64,000 nucleotides of DNA, taken from NCBI GenBank assembly GCA_021397845.1, contig CM038052.1, forward strand, positions 175,820,183 to 175,884,182, written 5' to 3'. A program made the translations under genes and the position numbers. The notes beneath the pieces are model-generated. The model was not told the DNA's origin. It saw nothing but the letters and a program-made list of their open reading frames with translations, and did not search any database. Below are positions 12,450-22,386 of this stretch, in pieces (positions within the stretch are counted from its first letter, which is position 1; each line of letters begins with the position of its first letter). Source of the DNA: Areca catechu (taxonomy: Eukaryota; Streptophyta; Magnoliopsida; Arecales; Arecaceae).

Positions 12450-12854
12450 TGCGTGTGTTTACTACGTATCAATATGCTTTGTGCATGATTAGTACGCAGT
12501 ATTCTTGGTAAAAAGTTCATTACACTCTTAACTATCATAAAACACCGCATACTCATCTTGCTTCAAACCAACTCTTGAAGGAATATATCGTCCAAAGCAT
12601 TTCTTTCATTGCTTCAATGGTAGCAGTGTACTCGATTTCAATTATGGATAAAACAGCACGTTTCTATAATTAGGATTGTCATGATACAGCTCCCCTACAA
12701 AAAAAAAAAAAAAAAAAAAAAAAACAAGAGCCTTGAAGTTGATTTTATTCTATCAAAGTTACCTTCCGTATCTGCATTCTCGAGGCTCTCTAAAATTGAT
12801 TTTGGGTCCCTAAAACTATAAATAGCACTTGGAGTTGCCTCACAAATGAGTAAT
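12450..12854 (-). pseudogene. Copia retrotransposon RNase H, C-terminal remnant
   Basis: Read on the minus strand, the fragment matches the Ty1/Copia RNase H region: a G-N-S-K-C-Y-L block near 12830, an R-I-K-S-T-S-R-L-L block near 12735, an I-E-x-E-Y-T-A-T-I-E-A-M-K block near 12620 and a final T-K-H-I-D-like block near 12480. Several in-frame stops and frame changes show it is dead. A run of A's at 12694-12724 sits exactly where Copia RNase H has a short T/F-rich loop, so it looks like a homopolymer expansion, not an insertion. Upstream parts of this gene lie at 14202-14692 and 37447-38700, separated by later insertions. Confidence 0.7.
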
Positions 12855-14197
12855 TCTTTGTGCACCGCGTGTGGTGCAGCAAATCATCCAGTATGATCTG
12901 CACTGCACGTTTTTATTGGTCCAAATATATGGCATGATGGGATAGGAGGAGGTGACTAGCATTAATTACCGTTCAGCCTTTATTTGAAATTTTTGTCCGG
13001 ATCAAAATATCCTTACGACATCTTGGTTCAAAAATTACGACATCCCAATTTAAAACCTACGACATCCTAGTTCAAAAAATGACCTGAAACAAGATTACGA
13101 CATTTTAATTCAAAATCTATGATACTCTAGTTCAAAACCTACGATACCATAGTTCAAAATGACGTGAAACAATATTACGACACACTAGTTCATACGACAC
13201 CCTATTTCAAAGTCTACGACATCCTATTTTAAAACCTACAACATCCTAATTCAAAAATGACTTGAAACAGTACGACATCCTAGTTTAAAACCTACGACAT
13301 CCTAGTTCAAAAACTACGATACCCTGGTTCAAAAATGACCTGAAACAGTATAACGACACACTAGTTCAAAAGCTATGATATCCTAGTTCAAAATCTACGA
13401 TATCCTAGTTCAAAATGACCTGAAACAGTATTACGATATCCTAGTTCAAAAGCTATGATACTCTAGTTCAAAATCTACGACACTCTAGTTCAAAATCTAC
13501 GACACCAATGCAGAAAATATAAATTAAAACCTGAAACAGTATTACGACACTCTAGTTCAAAAGCTACGATATCATAGTTTAAAACCTACGACATCCATGC
13601 AAAAAATATAAATTAAAACCTGAAACAGTATTACGACACCATAGTTCAAAAGCTACGACACCTTAGTTCAAAACCTACGACATCCATGTAGAAAATATAA
13701 AATAAAACATGAAACAATATTACAACATCCTAGTTCAAAAGCTACGACACCCTAGTTCAAAAGCTACGACATCCATGCAGAAAATATAAATTAAAACATG
13801 AAACAGTATTATGACACCCTAGTTCAAAAGCTGATACCCTAGTTCAAAACCTATGACACCCATGCATAAAATATAAATTAAAATCTGAAATAGTATTACG
13901 ACATCCTAATTCAAAACATCCATACAAAAACTATAAATTAAAATCTGAAATAGTATTACGATATCCTAGTTCAAAAGCTACGACATCCTAGTTCAAAACC
14001 TACGACATCTTAGTTCAAGGAACTGGAAAGAATGGTATTTTGATCTGGACGAAAACTTCAAATATAAGCTGAATGATAATTAATACTAGTCACGCTCAGT
14101 TTCCATATCGTCATGCTATGATGGATACATTTAGATTAATAAAAAAATATGGTATGGATTATGTTGGATTTACTGCATCACACGTGGTGCACAAAGA
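12855..14197. mobile_element. Long terminal-inverted-repeat element (MULE/foldback-like) carrying a minisatellite
   Basis: The left end TCTTTGTGCACCGCGTGTGG and the right end (reverse complement TCTTTGTGCACCACGTGTGA) are inverted repeats. Matching continues inward for about 170 bp, including TGACTAGCATTAATTA against TGACTAGTATTAATTA and a GTCCGGATCAAAATA-type block. The interior is a minisatellite. The element interrupts the Copia RNase H gene. The same host codons (the R-Y-L-R-G segment) appear on both flanks, consistent with a target duplication of roughly 10 bp as in Mutator-like elements, though divergence blurs it. No transposase is present. Confidence 0.7.
13000..14015. repeat. 21-bp minisatellite (TACGACATCCTAGTTCAAAA)
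   Basis: More than 35 imperfect copies of TACGACAYCCTAGTTCAAAA-type units fill the interior. They are periodically broken by a longer spacer containing ACCTGAAACAGTAT or GCAGAAAATATAAATTAAAA, which gives a higher-order pattern. No open frame survives. The array lies wholly between the inverted arms of the surrounding element. Confidence 0.9.
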
Positions 14198-14201
14198 TTT
14201 T

Positions 14202-14692
14202 TCCCGCAAAAATATGTGAAGATCCACTTAACTAGGCCAGGATTTACTAGAAATCTGTTAACCACACAAACAACATGCGCAATATCAGGCTGTGTGCGGT
14301 AACCACGGCATATATCAAACTTCCAATTGCTGAGAAGGGAGGAAAAACTAACAGCTTCTCTCTCTTCTTCAATGGATGGACAAAACTTATTGCCCAACTT
14401 GAAGGGACTAGTAAATGATAACTAGCTTAGCATCCTTTATATTAAATCTCACGAGCACGTTCTTTATATACCTTTTCTGTCACAACTACAACTGCTTAGC
14501 TTTCCTATCACATGATTTGCATACCCAAAATCTCATGTGCTTGACCTAAACCCTTCATGTCATAGGATATGAAAAACTCTTCTTTTAGCTTGCCAATCAT
14601 CTTAGCATCTTGTCCCATGATAAGCATATTATTTACATATAGTAATAGAATAATAAAGTTACCTCTAAGAATGGTTTTGATATAAATATAGG
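14202..14692 (-). pseudogene. Copia reverse transcriptase C-terminal part and start of RNase H
   Basis: On the minus strand, from 14692 downward, a frame gives RGNFIILLLYVNNMLIMG, the Copia RT active-site block with YVDD changed to YVNN. It continues with QDAKMIGKLKEE, the H-E-I-L-G-M block and, after a frameshift, DRKAKQL. The frame at 14170-14397 contains QPDIAHVVCVVNRFL and ends V-K-W-I, typical of the Copia RT/RNase H linker. The gene is cut on the right by the Gypsy element starting at 14693 and on the left by the inverted-repeat element ending at 14197. The Asp-to-Asn change, stops and frameshifts make it a pseudogene. Confidence 0.82.
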
Positions 14693-15208
14693 TGTTGCTG
14701 CCAGATCACCCTATGGGAGGTCGCGGTGGTACCGGGATATCCTCCGATCCTTTCCAGCAAATTCAGATGGTGCTCTTGATTCGTCAATAGACTCTACAAA
14801 AGGTCCCTGGACCGAAGTTACCAACGGGGACACTCTGACACTCAAGTCAGTAAGAAAGGATGGAATTGGCAATAACAGCCAGAACTGTGAACTGTGGTGA
14901 CTGCACAGGTGTAAGTGTGATGAGCACTCAAAATGGCTTACCTTGCCAGGTGCCTTTCTTACCTATTTATAGCATTGTGTCGGATCACGAAAAGATTATC
15001 AGGGAGGTGGTCTTTATAAGCATAACATATCTTCACAGATTGTTAAGATCTTATTTCAGGGAATTCCTTCCACTAGCATCTTTTCTGTTATGATCGCTGA
15101 TTTTGTTGAGATGCTGTCTTTCATGAACTCATCTGTTGGTCATGCCAACTGTACTTGCTACGGTGGACACGTGGAAGCATTGATACAGCTGGAGCAAGTG
15201 GGGTCATT
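14693..15208 (-). repeat. Left (3') LTR of the outer Gypsy element, first part
   Basis: This part aligns along its length with 36659-37160, sharing blocks such as GATATCCTCCGATCC/GGTATCCTCCAATCC, GTGTGATGAGCACTSARAATG and TATAGCTGGAGCAAGTG-like sequence. A minus-strand TATA-like box (CTATAAATAGGT) lies at 14961-14972, correctly oriented for transcription of gag-pol. The match to the right LTR fades at about 15200, where foreign sequence begins. The LTR resumes near 25357. Confidence 0.75.
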
Positions 15209-15985
15209 CATGATACGTGTTGCTACGTATCGATTATAATATCTTAATTCCATTATTCTCAGATAAAATAGCAGGAGTATGGGTCGAATCCATAGAAACT
15301 TTTGCGGTTATTTCAAAAAATAATTTAAAGAGCATTAATGGCAAAAATAGTAAAGCTATCAAATTGAAATAATAAGATAACTTAGATTCTATAAAAAAGG
15401 AAAGGTCTCGGTGTTTCATGGATTACTTGGCAGATAGCTGGTACCCTCTTTCTATGTGAATATTCCTATCATGATATAATCTGTTTGTAGAGATCATGAC
15501 CCGTACCTGTTAGATCACGGCCCATTCTCCTAAAGTATTAATTAGTCTAGATAAAATGTTTAAAATAAAAGAACTATATTATCCGATAAACATAGATTCA
15601 ATTATAAAATTATGAAGAAGTAACTTTATTTCATAAAGGAGTACAAATGATGATAAATAAAATAACACTACACTACCTGTTCTTGTAATACAATGAAATT
15701 CTGAGGAACCAGAGATCTAGCCTTTCATGGATACACTTCCCGTTATTATCTTGATGAGCAGTAGAGATGGAGAGGTGGAGATGGAACAGCGGTGCGGTGG
15801 TAGAAACGACGTTAGAATGGAAGTCAGAAGAGGGCGAGGGAATGAAAGTAGATGCTTCTCCAACCTCTATGCTGTAAGTTTCTTCTCGCAAACCTCTATG
15901 CTGTAAGTTTCTTCTCGCCCCTTTTTTGTCTTTCCCGAGCTCCTTTTTCATTTGATAATTAACATGCTTTCTTCAATATAGCAAG
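15209..15985. other. Unassigned insert between LTR fragment and inner Gypsy element
   Basis: The sequence is AT-rich with no recognised gene. It matches neither Tat LTR. It starts TGTTGCTACG, which mimics an LTR end, but there is no partner copy. A 29-bp tandem duplication (AACCTCTATGCTGTAAGTTT and following bases) lies at 15862-15918. A pyrimidine stretch followed by CAATATAG ends at about 15988, just before the extra reading frame, and resembles a 3' splice site. It may be a degenerate intron of that frame or another inserted element. Confidence 0.45.
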
Positions 15986-15988
15986 GTA

Positions 15989-16992
15989 GGGATCTGCTCC
16001 TCATCCGGGACTTCTACCAGAATTGGGCGAAGGGGGAGAAGGAGCGGTTGACCGAACTCGAGTCCCTGTGGGCTGAGGCGAGCCGGAAGAACGGGGAGAC
16101 CCAGGAGGCCAACCTCAAAATCAGGAGCCTCACGGCTGAGGCCACGGATGCCGCCAGAGCAAAGAAGGAGCTCGAAAGCGAGCTTGAATCAAAAAGAACT
16201 CGGTTGAAAGATCGTCGGGCCGAGGCTGAGGCAGCAAGGGAGTGGGCCACCTCCGCTGAAAAGAAGGTGGCAGCCACTGAAAAGAGGGCCGCGGAGGCTG
16301 AGGAGAGGGCCGTTGCCGCCAACCATGCCACTAAGGCCTCTGACAAGGTATGGCGATGGCCCTCCGTCGAGTCGAGCGTTGCTGAGGATTTGGCGGCTGC
16401 TGAAAAGAGCAAGGCGGAGGGCGCCAGAAGGGATGCTGTCAGCGTGGTGGCCGCCTTCAAAGCTTCTCCCAAGTACCTCAAAGACTTCAAGGAGGCGGTG
16501 ATGGACTCCTTCGCCAAGGGGTTCGCTTATTGCCGCCAGCAGCCGCAGGGTATCCTGTCCGAGGAGCGGCTGGCCATGCTACGGACCCCGGGAAGGAAGG
16601 CTCCTGCTCTGAAGGCTGCCGCAGGAGGGCAAAGGGCCGCTCCGGTTTGGGCATCTCCGCCAGTGGCCCCGGAGGCTGCCGAGTCGACCTCGATCGTGGC
16701 AGCAGCTGAGGCAGCACCGCAGGAGAAGGCGGCCGAGCCGGCCTCCGCGGTAGTTGTGGCTGAGTCCGCTCCACCAGCAAAGCCCGCTCAGGCGCGCGAC
16801 CCCGCTTCGGAGGTAGAAGAGGGGGAAGTCCCGGCCGTGCGCCACTCGGGAAGGAGCTGGCCTCGTAGTCTAGGACTTCTCATGTACCTCTTTTACTTTT
16901 TTTTTATAATTTTTGCTACTTGTTTTTTCTTTGAACCGGGCTACCTAGCCTGTCAGGGCCTGGAACATGATGTAAAATTTTCTTTCAAGTAA
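15989..16992 (+). CDS. Additional (antisense) reading frame of the inner Tat element, coiled-coil C-terminal part
   Basis: The frame is open from about 15989, with the first Met at 16048, to a stop at 16992. It is on the strand opposite to gag-pol. It encodes a highly charged Ala/Glu/Lys/Arg-rich coiled coil (about residues 1-130 from the Met), then a short conserved-looking segment (FAKGFAYCRQQ) and an Ala/Pro-rich low-complexity tail. Tat/Retand-group elements are known to carry extra frames in this place and orientation. The N-terminal domain seen in the outer element's copy (26362 onward) is missing here. Its function is unknown; a structural or gag-like role is only a guess. GC content is high. 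Confidence 0.65.
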
Positions 16993-17099
16993 TGAAAACT
17001 GGTTCCATAGATTTGACTTCTTTTCTTCTTGTTGTGATGCGAATGTCTCTTTTCCTCCCCCCATCTTCTTCTCTCTTTTCTGTCGGTGCGAGGAGGTTG

Positions 17100-18475
17100 T
17101 AGGGAGGAATTTCGGACCTAAGCGCCTGAGGGCAGTCCACATCTTGAATGCCTCAGAGCTAGGCTTGGGGCATGATCTTCAGAAGTTGGGTCTACGGAAC
17201 ATCGCCTCAGAGCTGGGCTCAAGGATGTACTGGCCGGAGAGCTGCTTGGCTCGAAGGTTTCCTTTACCGGAGGTCTGAGCTCCAGTCTTGGGCTGGCGTC
17301 CTGGAGCTGGGCTCAGGGACGTCGATGGTTCGAGATGGCACCTTGGAGCTAGGCTCGAAGACGTGCAAATTTGATGGCCGAGGAGCTGGGCTCGAGGCAT
17401 GAGTGCCTGGGGGCTTCCCAGGTCCTTTGCCGGAGGGTCATCCGGTCTTCGGTGCTGGAGGGTTATCCGGTCTTTAATGCCGGGGAGCTAGGCTCGCCGG
17501 TGCTTGGGGGCTTCCCAGGTCTTCGTGCCGGAGGACTTTTCTCTGGGCTTTGTTGTCGAGGAGCTAGGCTCGTCGGTGCCTGGGGGCTTCCCAGGTCTTC
17601 GTGCCGAAGGACTTTTCTCTGGGCTTTGTTCTCGAGGAGCTAAGCTCGTCGGTGCCTTGGGGCTTCCCAGGTCTTTGGAGCCGGAGGGTCATCCGATCTT
17701 TGATGGGCATCCTGGAGCTGGGCTCGGGGACGTTGATGTTGGCGAGCTACGTGAACCAGAGGTGCCCTTGGCCAGAGGTCTGAGCTACGGTCTTGAGCAG
17801 GCATCCTGGAGCTGGGCTCCAAGACGTCGATGATGGCGAGCTACGTGTCTCGGAGGTGCCCTTGGCTGGAGGTCTGAGCTTTGATCTTGAACGGGCATCC
17901 TGAAGCTGGGCTCGGGGACGTCGATGATGGCGAGCTGCGTGGCTCGGAGGTGCCCTTGGCCGGAGGTCTGAGCTCCGATCTTGAGCGGGCGTCCTGGAAC
18001 TGGGCTCGGGGATGTTGAATGCCTGGGGGCTTCCCTGGTCCTTTGCCGGGGAGCTGGGCTCGCCGGTGCTGGAGGGTCATCCGGTCTTTGGTGCCGGAGG
18101 TCATCCGATCTTTGATGCCGGGGAACTGGGCTCGCCAGTGCCGAAGGGTCATCCGGTCTTTGGTGCCGGAGGTCATCCGATCTTTGATGCCGGGGAGCTG
18201 GGCTCGCCAGTGCCTGGGGGCTTCCCAGGTCTTCGTGCCGGAGGATTTTTCTTCGGGCTTTGTTGCCGAGGAGCTAGGCTCGCCGGTGCCTGGGGGCTTC
18301 ACAGGTCTTCGTGCCGGAGGACTTTTCTCCGGGCTTTGTTGCCGAGGAGCTAGGCCGCCGGTGCCTGGGGGCTTCCCAGGTCTTCGTGCCGGAGGACTTT
18401 TCTCCGGGCTTTGGTGTCGGAGGTCATCCGATCTTTGATGCCGGGGAGCTGGGCTCACGGCTTGAATTCCCTGCA
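17100..18475. repeat. GC-rich tandem-repeat tract of the inner Tat element
   Basis: Repeats of mixed unit length (about 65-110 bp) are built from blocks such as GGGGCTTCCCAGGTCTTCGT, GCCGGAGGACTTTTCTC, GAGGTCATCCGATCTTTGAT and GAGCTGGGCTCG. The tract fills the space between the integrase end (18619) and the extra frame (16992). Tat/Retand elements commonly amplify tandem repeats here. Open frames across the tract are composition artefacts. Confidence 0.85.
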
Positions 18476-18618
18476 AGGCAGATAAATCGTGTTGCAGAAA
18501 GGAATCTTTATTTCTCATGGAGGGAATACTTACATTACTGATAGTATCTTCTCAAATTACAGGCGTTCCAAGTCCGGGGGAACCTGGCGCCATCCAAGTC
18601 TTCTAGGTTGTAGGCCCC

Positions 18619-19790
18619 CTACGACAGGGCCTCGGCCACTTTATAAGGGCCCTCCCAGTTCGGCGAGAGTTTGCCGCACTCCCGGGGCTGGGACGCTTCT
18701 GCCCGGCATAGCACCAGGTCGCCAGGTCGGAAAGCCTTCTGCTTCACCCGTGCGTTGTAATATCGAGCGACCCATTGCCGATAGGCCGCCATCCGGAGCC
18801 GGGCTTTGTCTCTTATCTCTTCAAGGATATCGAGGTTGAGTAATAGACATACCGAATTCTGGGCCTCGTCGTACTGCTGCACCCGGAGTGTGGGCACGCC
18901 GAGCTCGACTGGGATCACCACTTCAGATCCAAAGATAAGGTTGAAGGGGGTTTCGCCTGTTGCCGTTATGGGCATTGTGTGGTAGGCCCACAGGATGCTG
19001 GGAAGTTCTTCTGCCCACCTGCCCTTCGCCTGGTCCAACCTGGTGCGGAGTCCTTGGAGAATGGTTCAGTTTGTCATCTCGGCTTCATCGTTGGTTTAAG
19101 GATGGGCGACCAAGGTGAACCGATGCTGGATCCCGTGCTCGGCGCAGAATCCTTCGAACTCTCGGTTGTCGAACTGTCGCCCATTGCCAGTGATGACACA
19201 GTTGGGGAATCCGAAATGGCAGATGACAGACTTCCAGAAGAATTGTCGGACATTGGCCTCCGTAATTCAAGCTAGCGGCTCCGCCTCGACCCACTTGGTA
19301 AAGTAGTCTATCGCCACTAGCAAGAACTTTTGCTGCCCAGGCGCGGTGGGGAACGATCCCAGGATATCCATCCCCCATTGGGCGAAAGGCCAAGGAGATG
19401 ACAATTAGAAGATCGGTGTAGCCGGCAGGCACTGGATGTGGGAATGGCACTGGCACTTATCACACTTCTTGACGAAGCCGGCGGCATCCTCCCTCATCAT
19501 TTTCCAGAAGTATCCCTGGCGGAGTGCCTTGTACGTCAGAATTCTCCCTCCTACATGATTCCCACAAAGGCCCTCGTGTATCTCCTGGAGCACGAAGGCT
19601 GCCTCCGTGGGCCTGGGGCACTTCAGGAGGGGGTAAGAATAAGATCGGCGGTAGAGCTAGCCGTCCATCAAGATGAAGCGGGTGGCCTTCCTTCTGATGA
19701 GGCCAACTTCCTTGTGGTCTTCCGGCAGTAGGCCGTCCTGGATATACTTGACGTACTTGCCCATCCAGCTCGGCTTGGGGGCTACTTATT
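18619..19790 (-). pseudogene. Integrase of the inner Tat element
   Basis: The frame is read from 19790 to 18619. The N-terminal zinc-binding region is seen as HEGLCGNHVGG, then KCDKCQCH near 19430. The catalytic core around 19085-19400 is broken by frameshifts and stops. The C-terminal part (18619-19038) is open and carries the conserved AYHTMPITATGETPFNLIFG block and a final WEGPYKV motif. Integrase inserts the element cDNA into the host genome; this copy is not expected to be active. Confidence 0.85.
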
Positions 19791-20823
19791 ACACCTCCTT
19801 GGGGCTTTCGTAGCTTGGGCTCTCGAGATACTCGACGTAGGCGCGCCCCAGGGATAAGTCCGGCAGGGTGGCGAGTCTTGACAGTGTGTCCGCACAAGCA
19901 TTTTCTCCATGAGGAATGTGGGAAACGTGGAAGTAACGGAAGCCTGCCATGCTCGAACGGACCTTCTCTAGGTACTTCATCATCTGGGGATCTCGGGCCT
20001 CGTACTCTCCGGAGACTTGTCCGGCAACCAGCTGGGAGTCAGTGAAGACCTTGAGATTGTGTATGCCCAGCTCGTGGGACACCTTCAGGCCCGCGAGGAG
20101 TGCCTCGTACTCCGCTTGGTTATTTGTGGCATGGAACTTGAAGCGAAGTGCACACTCTGTCACCACTCCGTCGGAATTGGTGAGGATGAGGCCTGCTCCG
20201 CTCCCGCAAGAATTGGAGGCACCGTCCACGTGGAGGATCCAAGGGTCCTCCAGCGGGCTGGGCTCCACTTGGCTCTCCGGGACCATCCGATCTGGTTCCT
20301 CGGGAAGCCCTGTACATTCAACCACGAAGTCCGCTAGGACTTGGGCCTTCTGCGATGACCTCGACCGATATGCGATGTCATACTCGCTCAGCATCAGGGA
20401 CCATTTGGCCAACCTTCCGAAAGTCTCGGGATGGCTTAGCATGGTCCTTAGCGGCTGATTAGTCACAACCATGATGGGATGTGCTTGGAAATAGGGCCTG
20501 AGGCACTTAGCAGATATTATTAGTGCAAAAATAAGTTTTTCGGAGCGGGTATACCTAATCTCCGCATCATGGAGTATTTTGCTGGTGTAGTACACCGGCT
20601 TATGGGATCTGTCTAGGTCTGTACAGACAAGGACCGAGCTGACGACCCCTGGTGTGGCTGCCAGATAGAGCAGAAGCTCTTCTCCTTCTTCAGGTCTAGA
20701 CAGCAAAGGTGGGGAGGTCAGGAACTCCTTCAGCTCTTCAAAGGCTGCTTTGCATTTCTCGGTCCAGGTGAAGTCATGCATCTTGCGCAACACTTTGAAG
20801 AAAGAGAGGCAGTGGTCAGCCAA
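19789..20823 (-). CDS. Double RNase H region of the inner Tat element
   Basis: An open stretch of 344 codons covers the connection/RNase H that follows Gypsy RT (FTWTEKCKAAFEELK near the start, then PVYYTSKILHDAEIRYTRSE and YFQAHPIMVVTNQPL). It is followed by a second, archaeal-type RNase H: ILHVDGASNSCGSGAG, NNQAEYEALLAGL, VFTDSQLVAGQVSGEY and ACADTLSRLA, giving the D-E-D acidic set. A second RNase H of this type is the hallmark of the Tat lineage. RNase H removes the RNA strand after reverse transcription. No internal stop is present in this segment. Confidence 0.92.
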   Translation of the reverse strand: MADHCLSFFKVLRKMHDFTWTEKCKAAFEELKEFLTSPPLLSRPEEGEELLLYLAATPGVVSSVLVCTDLDRSHKPVYYTSKILHDAEIRYTRSEKLIFALIISAKCLRPYFQAHPIMVVTNQPLRTMLSHPETFGRLAKWSLMLSEYDIAYRSRSSQKAQVLADFVVECTGLPEEPDRMVPESQVEPSPLEDPWILHVDGASNSCGSGAGLILTNSDGVVTECALRFKFHATNNQAEYEALLAGLKVSHELGIHNLKVFTDSQLVAGQVSGEYEARDPQMMKYLEKVRSSMAGFRYFHVSHIPHGENACADTLSRLATLPDLSLGRAYVEYLESPSYESPKEV

Positions 20824-21907
20824 CCTCGAGATGAACCGACTTATGGCTGCGACTCTCCCCGTCAGGCGCTAGACCTGCATCTTGGATGTTGGATGCTCCA
20901 TGTCGAGGATTGCCTGGACCTTCTCCAGATTCGCCTCGATGCCCCTGGGTGACCATGAAGCCGAGAAATTTCCCGGCCGCCACCCCAAAGGCGCACTTTG
21001 CTGGGTTGAGCTTCATCTGGTGCTTCCGAAGACTGTGAAAGGCTTCAGCAAAGTCGGCGATGTGGTCCGAGCTCGGTTTGCTCATGACTAGCATGTCATC
21101 CACGTACACTTGCACATTCCTGCCAATCTAGTCCTTGAAGACCTTGTTGACCAGACGTTGGTACATGGCCCCAGCATTCTTCAGGCCAAAGGGCATCATT
21201 CTGTAGCAGTACGTCCCCTGGTCAGTGATGAAGGTGGTGTGCTCCTCGTCCCCTGGATGCATTTGGATCTGATTGTACCCGGAGAATGCATCCATGAAGG
21301 AGAGCAGCCTGTGCCCTGAGGTGGCATCCACCAATTGGTCTATCCTTGGTAGAGGGAAGCTGTCCTTCGGGCATGCCTTGTTGAGGTCGGTGTAGTCTAC
21401 ACAAATCCTCCACTTGTCATTGTTCTTCTTCACCATCACCATGTTCGCCAGCCAGCTCAGATACTGTACTTCTCGGACGAAGCCGGCGGCGAGGAGTTTC
21501 TCAACTTCCTCGTTGATGGCCACTTGCCTTTCTGGGGCGAAGCTTCTCTTCTTCTGTCGAACCAGCCTGCACTTCGGATCAACATTAAGTTTATGGGTGA
21601 TGACTTCAGGGAGAATACCTGGCATGTCGGCTGCTGTCCAGGCGAACACATCCGCATTCGCCCTCAAGAACTCCAGCAGCGGAGCTTTCTCCCCCTCGGG
21701 CGCTGGGCTCCAATCTGCACGGTCTTTGTCTGGTCGGTCCCGAGTTGGTAAGGAAGCAAGCGTTCGACCGGGCCTCCCCTGGGGTCCCGGGCCCTCTGGT
21801 CGAGCTCGTCTACTCTGGAGTCCTCCTCGAGCACCCGGGCCTCGGGGAGTGTCTGAAAGCAGTGCTGCACTAGCTGGGGCGTACCCCTCATCTCCCCCAC
21901 ACCGCAA
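20824..21907 (-). pseudogene. Reverse transcriptase of the inner Tat element
   Basis: The RT domain is clear: ACPKDSFPLPRIDQLVDATS, FMDAFSGYNQIQMHPGDEEH, MMPFGLKNAGAMYQRLVNKV, then VYVDDMLV with an intact YVDD catalytic box and KCAFGVAAGKFLGFMVTQ. Lesions are one in-frame stop just before the YVDD block (about 21128), a frameshift near 20945 after FMVTQ and another stop near 20871. The protein would have copied element RNA into cDNA. The few lesions suggest a relatively recent element. Confidence 0.92.
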
Positions 21908-22386
21908 GGGGTTGGGAATTGGACAAGTAACCTCTTGGTAGAGACGACAGCGTCGAAGAGGTTGAGCCTAGGTCGGCCCAAGATCATGTTGTAAGGCGAA
22001 GGAAGCCTGACAACCGTGAATGTCATCATGACAGTGCTCTACCGAGGTGGGGTCCAGGCAGTAACTGGGAGAGTGATTTCTCCCTCCACTCTTGCGGAGT
22101 CTCTCGTGAAACCAACAAGGGGAGTATATACTGGCTTGAGCTGAGTAGAGGAGAGATTCATCCGGGAGAAAGCATTGTAAAAAAGTATATCCGTAGAGCT
22201 TCCACTATCTTCCATGATGTGCTTTACAAGATGCTTTGTGATCGTCATCTCGACGACCACAGCATCATTGTTTACATTTTTCTCCTCATTTTTTCCTTCT
22301 CTCATAAAGGGGAGTACATTCTCAGAGTTCCCTACCCCTCGGGTCCTCTTGGACGCGTGCCCAGCTCCCCAAGAGATGATGCCCAC
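21664..22386 (-). pseudogene. Aspartic protease of the inner Tat element
   Basis: The frame contains HIMEDSGSSTDILFYNAF, with the DSG catalytic triad intact, and further down NMILGRPRLNLFDAV, the second conserved protease block. The two lie in one frame, separated by an in-frame stop near 22036. The protease frame differs from gag and RT, so there are frameshifts on both sides. It would cleave the gag-pol polyprotein. Confidence 0.85.

Noticed and set aside
13000..14015. CRISPR-like array
   Set aside because: The units are imperfect, contiguous and only loosely spaced, there are no unique spacers or cas genes, and the genome is plant.
15209..15240. TGTTGCTACG as the left LTR start of the inner Gypsy element
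   Set aside because: It shares only the first six or seven bases with the right LTR at 24056; the following 700 bp do not match it.
16014..16845. Minus-strand frames opposite the extra reading frame
   Set aside because: They are shadows of the GC-rich coiled-coil frame on the plus strand and have no recognisable motifs.
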